Below are positions 21,101 to 31,507 of a stretch of 64,000 nt of DNA, in pieces. How positions within the stretch are numbered: the first letter of the stretch is position 1; each line of letters begins with the position of its first letter. Source of the stretch: Mesodorylaimus sp. YZB2_4 (taxonomy: Eukaryota; Nematoda; Enoplea; Dorylaimida; Dorylaimidae); the NCBI GenBank assembly GCA_030248295.1, contig JASANH010001374.1, positions 372,001-436,000 on the forward strand. Direction: 5' to 3'. The position numbers were made by a program, and so were the translations under genes. The notes under the pieces are model-generated. The model was not told the DNA's origin. It saw only the letters and a program-made list of their open reading frames with translations, and did not search any database.

Positions 21101-23046
21101 CAAACAACCCGGCTGCCATATCCATATAGCAACTGCACAACACCCAAGTCCGGTGAGATATACTCGACTGAGGTAAGCCCGACGGAACAGGATGGGATTC
21201 AAGGCGCAAAAAGTGCTCTGCTCCTGATCACACCCGAACTTGCCACACTCACATGCTTTGCTTGAGTGGCAAGTGAGGACTCCATTACATTTCACTCTCG
21301 TTGCATCAGGTTGTTTGAACATGTGAAAAGAAAGAGAAAAAAGTGAAACCTATTTTTACCCCTCCACTAGACTATGCTCCTTGTTTTGTAGTCCCTGAGT
21401 GCGATATAAATAAAACATGAGCGCGTAGGGAAGGCAAAAGTAGAATGGAGACCTGGAAATGAGTGTCACAGTCTCATGCTCAATGCTTCCCTCTTTGCAG
21501 GCCTGTTTCCGCAACTGCTTGCAAGCGCACGTGGCCGAGGTATGCCAATGCCAAGACCCCCATTCGGCTTATGTGAAGTCACTGAACAAGCCTTTCTGCG
21601 ACTACACAAAGTGTAAGTCCACCTGTGTTGGAGATTTAGTTCCCGCATTCTCCCCGCCTGTCAGGCTTGCACTGTCCGAGAGCGGGTAGCCAGGACACGT
21701 CTCACTGACCCCTCCAACCCACCCCCTCATTTCAGCGGACTGCGTGACCGCCGCCACCACAGCCAATGACTCGTCGTTCGACACCAAGGCGTGCTCGTGC
21801 CCGCCACTTTGCCAGTAAGCACTGACCCCCGCGTTTCTACTAGCACTCAGGGGAACTCTTGCAGGGAAGGCACGTACGAAGTGGCAGCTACAACCAGCAA
21901 CTGGCCATCACAGGCTTACAAGGTGAGTGCTGTCCTGCCCGCACGGTGCAACCCTTGGGAGTTGGAAAAAGTAATCGATACTCTCCCCTGGCTGGAAGAC
22001 CTTAATCTCCCGGGTTGATGTTTCAGCCGCAGTCTACAGCAGTAGACTCGCCTGCTCCTGTAACCCCCCCCCCCCCCTGGTAGGCCAAGGCGAGTGGGAG
22101 AGAGTAATCGATACTCTCCCCTGGCTGGGAGACGTCAAGCTTCGAATTGATGTTTCAGCCGTAGGTACAGCAGCAGACTTGCCTGCTCCAGTCAGTGCGG
22201 AGTTTTTGACCCGCTGACCCGGCCAGACTTGGTTGCAGCGGTCACCATTTACCCAGCCCAGGAGAAGGGGTCCCTAGAATACCAGGGTATGGTAGGCCTA
22301 CTGCCCACCACGCCTTTCCTCTAGACCACTCTTCCAGCTTCACTTGGGACTCGAGTCCAGAGTACTGAAAGCGGGTAAAGGTGCCTTTCGGTAAGGACAG
22401 CCAGCAAGCAGCATGTCTTTGGCATGGCCTTCTCACAGTCTGGTCAGGTTCGGGTGCCTGCGACACCCCTCTGCCTCTCTCACTAACCATCAATTTCAGA
22501 AAATGCTATGCACTGGCCGCCCCGAATCCGATTGCCAGTACTATGCTGACAACACCATGTTCGTGGAACTGTACTACGAAGCCTTGAACTACCAGGCCCT
22601 CAGTGAAAGCGAGGCCTACCCAGTAAGCCCCCTCCCCCTGGTCAGTCACACATCAGACAGTCCTTGTTTCAGTTCGAAATCATGATCTCGGACATCGGAG
22701 GGGACGTGGGCCTGTGGCTGGGAGTCAGCGTCATCAGCATCGTCGAATTCATCTTCCTGCCATTCATGCTAGCAACCACTTTGTGCAACAAGCGCGTCCA
22801 ACCGCACACCACCGCGCCATCGTTGGATGAACGAGGGGAACAGGTCAGTCGACGAATCGAGTAACAAAGACTCCTTTTCATCAAAATTCCATTCCATTTA
22901 AGGCTAATAACGAATTCGATCGTATCGGCGGTGGCCAACCAGATCAAGACCAACTCGCAGAAAATGTAAGCCCGGATAAGAACACTGCGCTGAATCCTTA
23001 CAATGATCAAATGCGCGAATATCATTCGCCACCCCGAGTTCAATAA
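18193..23046 (+). CDS. DEG/ENaC-family sodium channel subunit (degenerin/ASIC-like)
   Basis: Cation channel subunit of the degenerin/ENaC/ASIC family, acting as a trimer in the plasma membrane. Exons: 18193-18393, 18446-18544, 19989-20054, 20110-20353, 20817-20891, 20953-21038, 21098-21172, 21501-21612, 21736-21814, 21865-21922, 22500-22622, 22673-22843, 22903-23046. Borders are GT-AG and phases match throughout, giving about 510 residues. TM1 (FWLIIWFVCLACFIYQMWMI) is followed by FPSVTVCNLNPYKAS, a Cys-rich ectodomain (FPDSFGHNAQTGF, ACFRNCLQ, NWPSQAY, ELYYEALNY), pre-TM2 DIGGDVGLWLG, and TM2 with the G-x-S filter as GVS. The N-terminal His-Gly gating motif reads Ala-Gly (SSSAGMPH). The start at 18193 is a guess, since an upstream exon may exist. 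Family certain, subfamily not. Confidence 0.92.
18545..19988 (+). other. Large intron of the channel gene
   Basis: About 1.4 kb between two in-phase exons. A B-box-like GGGTTCGATCCCC occurs at about 19840-19855, probably another SINE fragment. No additional exon with consistent phase was recognised, although one cannot be excluded. Confidence 0.5.
20564..20697. mobile_element. M1 foldback element, complete copy
   Basis: The ends TCTGAAACCATATTTTACTC and GAGTAAAATACGGTTTCAGA are inverted repeats of about 20 bp around a core of about 95 bp. The element is 134 bp long and lies in an intron of the channel gene. A partial right end (GCGTAAAATATAGTCACAGA) follows at about 20747. Confidence 0.8.
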
Positions 23047-23454
23047 TTTATGTATCCATACCCACCTTGCACCATCTGAAACCATATTTTACACACACCC
23101 GCACCCGCGTGGCCATTCCATTCTGGAAATGAAACTGGCATCTAAATCCAGATGAGCCTAGAAGCGCCGCGCAAAATTCTTACACAGGTGTGTAAAATAT
23201 AGTTTCAGATAAGACTGTCTCAGCACAGATGATATAATGATGTCCACTGCAGTGACCGCTCGCAGTATCTTCCGAGCCCCTCTTTTCTAACCCAGCATGC
23301 TTAAGGTTTGAATTTGCGTCAAAATAAAACGTACCTGTCCTAATTTTGCGTCAAAACGATTTCTGGATACAATGCATGTCAAAACTGTCCACTTACAAAA
23401 ATGACACGACGTTCATAAAATGCAAAGCGTGTTCACTAACATACGATTCCTAGA
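23047..23454. other. Convergent spacer between the channel gene and LSM8
   Basis: Contains the M1 element at 23075-23211. Beyond that I see only AT-rich sequence that would form the two 3' UTRs. Confidence 0.6.
23075..23211. mobile_element. M1 foldback element, complete copy
   Basis: The ends TCTGAAACCATATTTTACAC and GTGTAAAATATAGTTTCAGA are near-perfect inverted repeats, and the element is 137 bp long. It starts 28 bp after the stop codon of the DEG/ENaC gene, so it probably lies in that gene's 3' UTR. Confidence 0.82.
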
Positions 23455-24627
23455 TTAAACAGTCCAAATCGCACCCAATGGCTCGGCTTTGATACTAGCA
23501 AAATCTAATCTCTTGTCAATTTCGTCATCTATTTCGCCAATAATTGCTCTAAAATTGAAAGCGGAAAATGATTTTTCCTCATTTCTCCAGGTTCCCAAAC
23601 AAAATTCTACTTTTTGCTTGATCATATTCACATTGTCCTACGACTACCTACACCAATTTCAATTAAGTTATTGATTTCTACCATGATCGTTAGGCACACA
23701 GAAAAGGCGGGTAATTCAAAATTCGAAATCTCAAAATGCCACATTTCACAGTTTTCCCTGATTTTAACTCCTGAGAATTTCAATTTACCCTGATTTCCTC
23801 AAGTTTTCTCCACATTTCTAGGATTTCCTCACGATTCCAGGCTTCCCCACCCGCCTATGCGCCCAGTGAATACAACTTACACGTTGTCGCCCCGAATAAT
23901 ATACAGACCCAACGGGACTTGCTCGACCCCGTGATCGGTACTGTAAACTCGCTCGTGCGAATCGTCCAGAATCAGATTGATCGTCTGGTCGAATCCTCTC
24001 AGACTTCCCTGAAATCAAAAATATGATTGTTTCAGCGGCACGCATTTTCGCATCGTTCCAGCAAGATGACGTTAAAATGGGCAGAAACCGATCAGTTTCA
24101 AGCATTTTAGACTAATCGTTTTCGAATACACAATTTAGCTTATCATTTAAAAATAACTAAGATCTTTTCTTCTTGATTACAAAGGTAGTCTAAAATTTTT
24201 GTAGTCTCTGACAGTTCTTGGAATGATAATTGTCAAAGCTTAGAACAGTAGCTTCAGAATTCTCACCAACTTTCCACATTTTTTTATTTTGAGATTTTAC
24301 GATTCCGTTTCGTGCACACATGCCAGCTTTTAATATATGAGGCGTGAAAGCCCAAATCCCAGTTCTTCGTCCCCTTTCTGGAGCTGTGCTGAAAATTCCC
24401 GGGCTAGTTCAAGATTTCTAAAGAGTTTTTAAAAACGGTGAGAACACAGATTTTGGACCTTTTTGAAAGTGTGTTTGACGGTTTCTTTTACAGTCGATTT
24501 CCCAAAACTGACCCATTCCTTAATAGGCTCATTAAAACCCCAAAGTAACACTTACCACAATATTTCTTCCGTCGCCCGTTATTACTGAAATAGTTTTATT
24601 AACGAACGATTCCAACGAAGAAGTCAT
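23455..24627 (-). CDS. LSM8: U6 snRNA-associated Sm-like protein LSm8
   Basis: Subunit of the nuclear LSm2-8 ring that binds the 3' oligo-U end of U6 snRNA in splicing. Exons in transcript order are 24627-24556, 24008-23881 and 23548-23455, phases 0 and 2, giving 97 residues; human LSm8 is 96. The Sm1 motif spans GDGRNIV/GSLRGFDQTINLIL and the Sm2 motif is LGLYIIRGDNV. The N-terminus MTSSLESFVNKTISVIT and C-terminal region AIIGEIDDEID...IKAEPLG align closely with the human protein. The LSm8-specific residues after Sm2 separate it from LSm1. The start codon is only 515 bp from the divergent start of EEF1AKMT2, so a shared promoter is likely. The second intron contains part of a dispersed AT-rich repeat. 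Confidence 0.97.
23560..23830. repeat. Dispersed AT-rich repeat in LSM8 intron 2
   Basis: Related to the repeat at 1240-2260: GGAAAATGATTTTTCCTCAT, TTTCTCCAGGTT, GGCGGGTAATTCAAAATTC and CACAGTTTTCCCTGATTTTAA recur in that family. Confidence 0.55.
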
Positions 24628-25142
24628 TTCTTAATTTCCTGAACAAATGAAGATCGAGATCACAATTTCCAAGAAAATAATGAATTTATGTCGAAAAGTG
24701 TTGCACTTTTCTCCTTTTTGTCTTCGAGACTTTCGACCGCGCGAAAAACCTTTTCGAAAATTTTACTGTAGCCATTCCGGTAAAATGTAGTTTCGGGTTA
24801 TAAAGCACTGTGCGGGTTACTGTAACCGCAGAAAGAAGTCGAGGTCCAGATGAGATGTGAAACGGAAATCCGGTTTGAAGCAGAAATCTGACTTGTTGAC
24901 CCATAAAAAAAACAGTGCTGGTGAAACTTTCTCTGCAAGGCTTTAGACCGGGCAAAAAACCTTTTCGTAAATTTGACTATAGCTACTCCGGTAAAATATA
25001 GTTTCGGGGTGAAAAGCAATGTGCGGGCTACTGTAACCGCAGTAAAAAACTTGGGATGAGATCGTCGTGTCGTGAAACGGAAATCCGGTTATCAGTCAGA
25101 GTCTGGCAAGAAAATATCTAGGATCGTTGTAAAAACAGGCCA
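24628..25142. promoter_or_regulatory. Divergent promoter region of LSM8 and EEF1AKMT2 with a direct duplication
   Basis: Two diverged copies of a segment of about 145 bp lie at about 24735-24880 and 24947-25092. Shared landmarks are AAAAAACCTTTTCG, TCCGGTAAAATRTAGTTTCGG, TTACTGTAACCGCAG or CTACTGTAACCGCAG, and GTGAAACGGAAATCCGGTT. The pair occupies most of the interval, so it either arose from an element insertion or duplicated a promoter segment. Confidence 0.6.
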
Positions 25143-26102
25143 ATGTCTGACAAAGATTGTAGTGACGATGAAGTAGAAGGGTCCGTACTAGGAACGAAGG
25201 AATATTGGGAAACTGCCTACGAAAAGGATTTAGAAAATTACCAAACGACCAACAATGCGGGTGAGATTTGGTACGCAAGAATTATTTTTCTAATAGTTAA
25301 TAATATCCTAATAATTTATTCGATTAGGTTCGGTCGATCGTGTCAAGATCGTATAATCAAGTGGATACGTGATCGATCCGATATCGATCGAGAAACGTGC
25401 CGAATTATGGATTTAGGGTGCGGTAATGGAGCAATGGCTATGGCTATGGTAAGAAACGATTGCGAATTCGAACATTTTTGGGAGAAGACCTTTTTTTAGA
25501 GACAAGAGGGCTACAAGAATGTTACGGGTGTGGATTACGCACCGTCGGCAATTAAACTGGCGAAGTTTGTGGCTGAGAAACGGGGAGTTTCCGATTTGCA
25601 TTATCAAGTATGCATTGCAGATTAGATTTGACATGTTTTGGTAATTTGGAATCTTAATCACAGAAAGTGAAAATGATTCTAAATTCAAATGTTTCAGATC
25701 TGCGATATTCTCTCTGAACCTTCGTCGGCAACGATAAATCTCCAACAATGTTTCGACATTTTACTGGATAAGGGCACTTACGATGCAATCGGATTGATGG
25801 AAAACGGATCCAAAGCACGTCAAATTTATAAAAAGAATGTAATTAAATTAATTTGCCCATCAAGTTCGCATCGATTTCTCATAATTGCATCTTGCAATTC
25901 TACGAAAAACGAATTGCTTGAAATTTTTGAGCCAGGTAACTAATTTTAAAATTTGTTTAAATTTTATCATATTTTTTTATAAAAATCTGTTTTAGAATTT
26001 ACTCTCGTTGATGAAATCGTCGCATCGAATCGCATAGTTTTTGGTGGCCGTAGCGGAAATACTGTGACCACGCTTGTTATGAAATTTGGTGGAAATAGCT
26101 GA
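25143..26102 (+). CDS. EEF1AKMT2: eEF1A lysine methyltransferase 2 (METTL10 family)
   Basis: SAM-dependent cytosolic methyltransferase that methylates a lysine of translation elongation factor eEF1A in its characterised orthologues. Exons are 25143-25270, 25328-25448, 25500-25607, 25698-25935 and 25996-26102, all GT-AG with matching phases, giving 233 residues. Visible motifs: LGTKEYWETAYEKDLENY near the N-terminus, GEIWFG, SAM motif I MDLGCGNGAM, motif II-like GVDYAPSAI, the signature LLDKGTYDAI (DKGTFDA in human METTL10), IASCNSTKNELLE, and FGGRSGNTV near the C-terminus. The order and spacing match the human enzyme over its full length. Introns are 51-90 bp. An AATAAA at 26120-26125 lies 18 bp after the stop. 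The gene is divergent from LSM8 and in tandem with SGPL1. Confidence 0.96.
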
Positions 26103-26119
26103 GTTCGATTGTTAATTTC

Positions 26120-26125
26120 AATAAA
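26120..26125 (+). terminator. Polyadenylation signal AATAAA
   Basis: Eighteen bases after the EEF1AKMT2 stop codon. This implies a very short 3' UTR before the SGPL1 start at 26317. Confidence 0.65.
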
Positions 26126-26316
26126 ATATCATCTAAGCATATGACTATTTTTACTTTGCTGTCGTCATCGTCGACGCGTATCAGTTCTGTTTGCTCGGTG
26201 CATGCGCTTTGATAAGGCGATGTACTTTGGTATGGCGAGATGGTACGACTCACTGACTGGGCCAGTGAAGAATGTGCTAGCGCTGGGAGAACTGTCTGTG
26301 TTGTAGGTGAGCTCGG

Positions 26317-29300
26317 ATGATGGAGCCGTTGTCGGATTTGATATTTCACGTGGCGAATAGTGCACGACGAGTGGTCAATGGCTGCTTGGACGGGTTGGAA
26401 CCATGGCAAGTGTGTGCTTACACTTTCGCAACCACCGGCACCATTTTCTGGATTTATTTCCAGTCCAGAGGGTCCAGGTTGAGTAAGTCACTTTTTTTAC
26501 TTTCTGTGGGTTGGCCAGTAGTCCTGATATGATAAGCGAGACCGTGAGGTGACCAGCTCTCACTGCAGGCCCCTTGTGTGTCTCCACTGGGAGCACCTCC
26601 ACACGAGGGCATCCTGTGCCAGCATCAGCGTCCCAGGATGATACTGGGCGGGAAGGGGGGACCTGCTAACCACTTCCCTGATTCTCTACTCGTTCGGCAC
26701 GCAACCAAGCCTGGCAGGCTTACTGTAGGAAAAAGTGTGATCGACCGAAGTCAGCAGGGACAAAATCTCCGTCCAAAGTAGGCAAGTCTTTCAGCTGCTG
26801 AAAGCCAGAGGTAGCCAGATAAGCCAGAGTTGGGGGTTGGATGTGTTGAGTTTGTACAGGCACTCTCCTATCTCGTGTCATGATCAGGGGCTTATTATTG
26901 CGAGCTATTTGTTCCTTTGCTTGGCACTGATGAGCACACGAACGGCATGGGCGCAAAAAAGCAGGCATGATGTCACTAAATTGTATTGAATCAGTGTCGA
27001 CAGGTGGGTTTAAACAAGAAACATGATTTGCAAGGTTGTCTGAGGAATGAGTCATATCGACTGATGATTCATTGCACAGAAATAACTGAATACCAAAAGC
27101 ACTGGCGCACTGCTGGCAAAATCAGCTGATACTTTTGTTCGCCTAGCACTTCCTATGCTTGGCGAAGCTGGTGTAACCCTCGTGTCTGGTTGGCAATGGC
27201 GAAGGGGAGAGTTGCGTAATCGATCTTCCCTGGCTGGGGAACACAGGTGACTGCTTGGCTTGCCTTAGCTCCTAAATAGTGTTAGCTGGTTTGGTCATGT
27301 CATACTTTATGCACACAGTGCGAGAGGGAGACGCCTTACCGGCTAGGCCACGACCGGGCACTGGTTGGGCCTGAAAAGTTGGTTGTGAACCTAATGTGTA
27401 GCAGAAGCGGCTCGTGGCGGCCGCGGGTGTTGCAGTGGTTCGGCGTTCGACTTTCCGTATTGCTTGGTTCTGGGTTCGATCCCCGGTGGTGGAGGTCGGT
27501 TTGCGAACCATAGACCCTCGCTGACCTTGCACGCCAGGCCGCGGGCGACTGACCCGGCACTGTCGAGGTGCTCCAGGCTGTAGACGGCTAGACTGCCTCT
27601 GCTGTCGTACAGCCCACCCGCCATCTGGTCTGAGAGTTTCGATTTTTTTCAGATTTCCAAACTCGTTTGAAGAATTCAATTTTTCGAATGGTCAAACGAA
27701 TTCCGTGGGTCAAAGCAAAGATCGCTGTAGAATCTGCAAAAACGAGGAAGGCATTGTACGACGATGTGCATAAATGCGAGCCGAATGCCAAGTTCAATAT
27801 GCGCCTTCCTGCCTCCGGCTTGGATCAAGATGAAATACTGAACACGGCTGCGGCTTATAATACTTTGGGTATGTACAGTAGATATGCCTTATCCATCGAT
27901 TAAATCAGGCTTCAGCTGGTGATCGATTGGTCGATTGATTGATTGGTCTGTCGATCTTTGTTGTCTTTCGGTTGGTTGGTTGATCGATTGATTGATCGCG
28001 TATAATCGATTGATCGGTCGATCGATTGATTGATTGATCAATTGTGGAGTATGACTGTGGTGCATTAATGGCACGTTCGGTTTAGGTACGTACGATTTTG
28101 CTCATGGAAGAGTCTCGGGTACGGTATACACGACAAATGAAAAATTGGCTGATTTGTCGGCTAAGGTAATCGAAATTGTCATCCTTTTTCAATTTTTTTC
28201 ATTCACTTTTGTTTCAGGTTTTTCGCATGTATTGCTATTCGAACCCGCTGCATCCAGAGTAAGCACTTTATTGACCTATGGTTGGGTCCACACAGTGGTG
28301 GTGCCTGAAGTACACTTCGTTCGTCCTGACCTGGACTGGGACAAGTGCAAAAGTAGGTTTATCCTCTGCATCTTTGCAGTGTGTTCCCCGGGTGTCGTAA
28401 GATGGAGGCGGAGGTGGTTCGTATGGTGGCGGATATGTTTCACGGGGATCAGGGCGCGTGTGGTGTGGTAAGTTGTGGTTCGGCTGTGTGTGTCATTCGC
28501 TTTGCACAAGTGCCTTTCAGGTGACGTCTGGTGGAACAGAATCTTTGTTACTGGCTTGTCTGGCCTATCGAAATCGGGCCTACGACCGAGGTGTACGATA
28601 TCCGGAAATGTAAGGGAGCATTGGCGGGGTGTAGCGGGTTAACGTGGCTTGTTTTGAAGGGTGATACCCGTCACTGCTCATGCTGCCTTCGATAAGGCGG
28701 GGGATTATTTTGGGATTCGCGTGAAACACATTGCCATCGATCCCAAGACTTATAAAGTGGATTTGAGAGCCATGAAGAAAGCCATTACATCGAATACTTG
28801 TTTGGTGAGTGCTCATTTTTTGGTGTTCAAAATTGATGTGAGAAGTTTATTTTTTAGCTCGTGGCTTCCTGTCCCAATTACCCGCACGGCATTATCGATC
28901 CTGTGGAAGGTGTTGCTGAGGTAGGCAGTATTTTTCGATGTTAGATGAAACAGGATTAAAGTTTTAATTTTAGCTCGGTGAAAAGTACAACATTCCAGTC
29001 CACGTTGATGCGTGTTTGGGTGGATTTTTGGTGGCGTTTATGGACGAGGCTGGGTTTGAATTGAAACAATTCGATTTTCGAGTGCCAGGAGTGACCAGCA
29101 TTTCGTGTGATACGCACAAGGTGAGGGAAGGGGAAGTCTGTTTTCACTAGTACATGTTTCTAGCTGATAAGGAAATTCTCACAGTCTGGCTAGAATAATG
29201 GAAATTTCGGACTCTTAACCCACTTTCTGAGCATTTTGTCTTTTCCTTTAGCCTTGAAGAAACCCTTAGCTGCATAATTTGTGTCTTGTCGGACAGAGGG

Positions 29301-31507
29301 CTCTGTCTCGTCTGGCCGACTGTCTCCTTTTACCCTCTAACGGCAAGCAACATCGCTGACTTCGCCTGTGAGTAGGGGTCAGATCGTCTTCCCAAAAGAG
29401 GGGTCTTCGCCCCGCAAGAAATCCAAAAACTGTTTTGCCTGGTCAAAAATTAAGGGTCTTAAAAAAGCCTAGGTCAGACTTGCTGGGCGAAAAATGGGAC
29501 CTAAAAAATGTCAAGGGTCTGCCCCTGGATACGCAGTCAGCGATGGTAAGGGTACATTATCGGGAGGTATTGAGGCGGTTGTGGCCCCTCAGCATGATTT
29601 ATGGTGAGCCTGGCTGTCCATGCGATCAGGACCAGTCATTGGCAATAAGGCCTTGATCAGATGAACCCAGTCTTTAATCGGCATGTGATCATTTCTGTAT
29701 TCGAATCTTTCTTGTTGTACTCGCCGCTAAAGGCATAGTCCCAGCAATATGGGCAAGGTCGGCTGGGTTCGGTGGGGGCAGAAGGAGGTACAGATCAGAT
29801 CAGATCGCCTAAGCCTGATCTGATCGCGTGTGAGATAGGTCAGGCCAGGTCAAGTTTAGGTCGCATGTAGTGAGTGAGTTGTATGACTTTACATCCAGTA
29901 CTGTAGTCTGGCTGGACAATTGGCCTGCGCTTGGAGGCCAGGGCATGGTCCCGCCCAGATATAATTTGATTGCTTTTGCTTCCTTCCTGTTGGACCTGAG
30001 GTGGGGGTGGGGTGAGAGGAAGGGTTCAGTATCCTGGCCCGCCCAACAGGGGGCTTACCCCGCCTACCCCCCGCCCATACTTGGTCCCGAGTGGTGTCCA
30101 ACACCGCCTTTCGTCGAGAAGAATGGTCATATCTGGACATTCTTTATTCCAATGACTCATCACATACCCGCCCAATGCGTTTTTGCCTTATGCTGATTCT
30201 TCACTGCTAGAATATTCATAGTCGGCTAAGTGAGTCAGTCGGTCACCTCTCAAGATCAGGCATACATTAGATGGCCACCTGAGGCAGTCGGCCAGGTGAT
30301 CGGACGGAATCGTGCACGATCGAGAGAGGGGAGAGTCTAATTTGTTGGTGCTTTGTTTCAGTACGCGTTCGCTGTCAAGGGCACGTCCGTTCTGTTGTAC
30401 CGTTCGAAGGGCCTGTTGCATTACCAGTACTTTTGCCAACCTGATTGGCCTGGTGGTATCTATGCATCGCCGACGTTAGCAGGTGAGCCCTGATTGAAGC
30501 CATCGAGGCCATTGAAGGTTCATTGGGTTTGGGTTTGTAGGAAGTCGTTCCGGTGCCAATATCGCCGCGTGCTGGGCGTCGCTGTTGTTTAATGGACGGA
30601 AAGGATACGTCGAGTCGACCAGGCGGATCGTGAAAATGGCTCGTCAAATTGAGGAAGGGTAGGTGTGGGCTTGAAGATGTTGAGACCACGGGCCACTTGC
30701 ACAATCATAGGGTTCATAAAAGGAGACTGAGAGGTTGGTTTTGAAGGATTCAAATTTCAAATTACCCGCCTTTTCTGTGTTTGATGATCATACTGTAAAT
30801 CAGTAATCAGTCGACATTGATAAGAGTGTTGGGACGTGAAAAATAATTGGGGAAATTTTTGTCTTGAAAATCTGGAAATCAGTTTCTGCTCGTTGTATGA
30901 ACGCTGAATCAGGTAAGACATTAGGACATGTCCTAGATGATTGTGAAACTGTCCCCAGGGAGTTGGACGTGTAGATGATTGTGTGACCCCACGTGTGTTG
31001 TTTCAGGCTACGCAGCATCGAAGGAATAAGTGTGCTGGGGCAACCTGAAGTGAGCATCGTCGCTTTCACCTCCTCAATTTTTAACGTATACAGTTTGAGC
31101 GATCGATTGACCAAATTGGGCTGGCATTTGAACGCTTTGCAATTTCCGTCAGCGTAAGTGATTGGCTTGAGTTTTGTTGAAGGCGGTGTCTGAATATGAG
31201 CCTATACAGTATTCACATTTGCTTGACCATGGCTCACACGGCGCCTGGAATTGTGGAGAAGTTCGTCGAAGACACGAGAACAATCAGCGCCGAGTTACTC
31301 TTGGATCCAGGAGCCGGAAGCAATGGGAAGGTAAGTGCAGTGTGCTCGTTGGAATTAGGTATACGAAATGGTGCTTTTTAGAGTGCTGCCATTTATGGCA
31401 CTGCGCAGAAGATACCCGATCGAAGTATCATTTCGGAATTAAGTTTCACTTTTTTGGACGCTTGTTACAGTACAGGGCCGTTGAGTGAAGATGAGAAATT
31501 AGAGTGA
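26317..31507 (+). CDS. SGPL1: Sphingosine-1-phosphate lyase
   Basis: PLP enzyme of the ER membrane that cleaves sphingosine-1-phosphate into hexadecenal and phosphoethanolamine, the exit step of sphingolipid breakdown. Exons: 26317-26482, 27653-27868, 28086-28165, 28218-28258, 28380-28467, 28521-28609, 28660-28804, 28858-28920, 28974-29120, 30362-30482, 30541-30658, 31007-31153, 31210-31330, 31382-31507. All phases agree, giving 555 residues; human is 568. The N-terminal hydrophobic segment ([17 protein letters not shown]) fits the membrane anchor. Catalytic landmarks are [28 protein letters not shown] and SISCDTHK, whose Lys should form the PLP aldimine, then [17 protein letters not shown]. 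Intron 1 and intron 9 (1.2 kb each) are enlarged by repeats. The initiator pair ATG-ATG at 26317 gives no further start information. Confidence 0.97.
26483..27652 (+). other. SGPL1 intron 1 with tRNA-like repeat fragments
   Basis: At about 27320-27355 a degraded minus-strand SINE head is seen (CGCCTTACCGGCTAGGCCACGACC). At 27420-27500 a plus-strand tRNA-like unit has a B box GGGTTCGATCCCC with a pairable T-arm (CTGGG/CCCGG) after an A-box-like GCAGTGGTTCGGCG. The acceptor stem is not convincing, so it is called a SINE or pseudo-tRNA rather than a gene. Confidence 0.55.
27890..28040. repeat. GATTGATC-rich simple repeat
   Basis: Degenerate GATT/GATC tetramers (GATCGATTGATTGATTGATC type) fill most of SGPL1 intron 2. 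Similar low-complexity sequence occurs at 2556-2756 and around 52850 and 53720. Confidence 0.7.
29744..30110 (-). repeat. Dispersed repeat R1, copy 2
   Basis: Reverse-oriented counterpart of 6230-6545, longer at both ends. Landmarks are GATCAGATCAGATCGCCTAAG, TGACTTTACATCCAGTACTG, GCGCTTGGAGGCCAGGGC, TCCTTCCTGTTGGACCTGAG and GGGTTCAGTATCCTGGCC. One end reads ATGGGCAAGGTCGGCTGGG and the other CCGCCCATACTTGG, a possible short inverted terminus. It lies in SGPL1 intron 9. Confidence 0.8.
30690..30870. repeat. Dispersed AT-rich repeat in SGPL1 intron 11
   Basis: Contains TTCAAATTACCCGCCTTTTC, GATGATCATACTG and AATCAGTCGACATTGATAAG. These match the family seen at 1240-2260 and 23560-23830. Confidence 0.5.

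Noticed and set aside
27420..27500. Possible tRNA gene on the plus strand
   Set aside because: The T-arm pairs well and the B box is good, but the acceptor and D arms do not fold, so it was treated as a tRNA-derived repeat.
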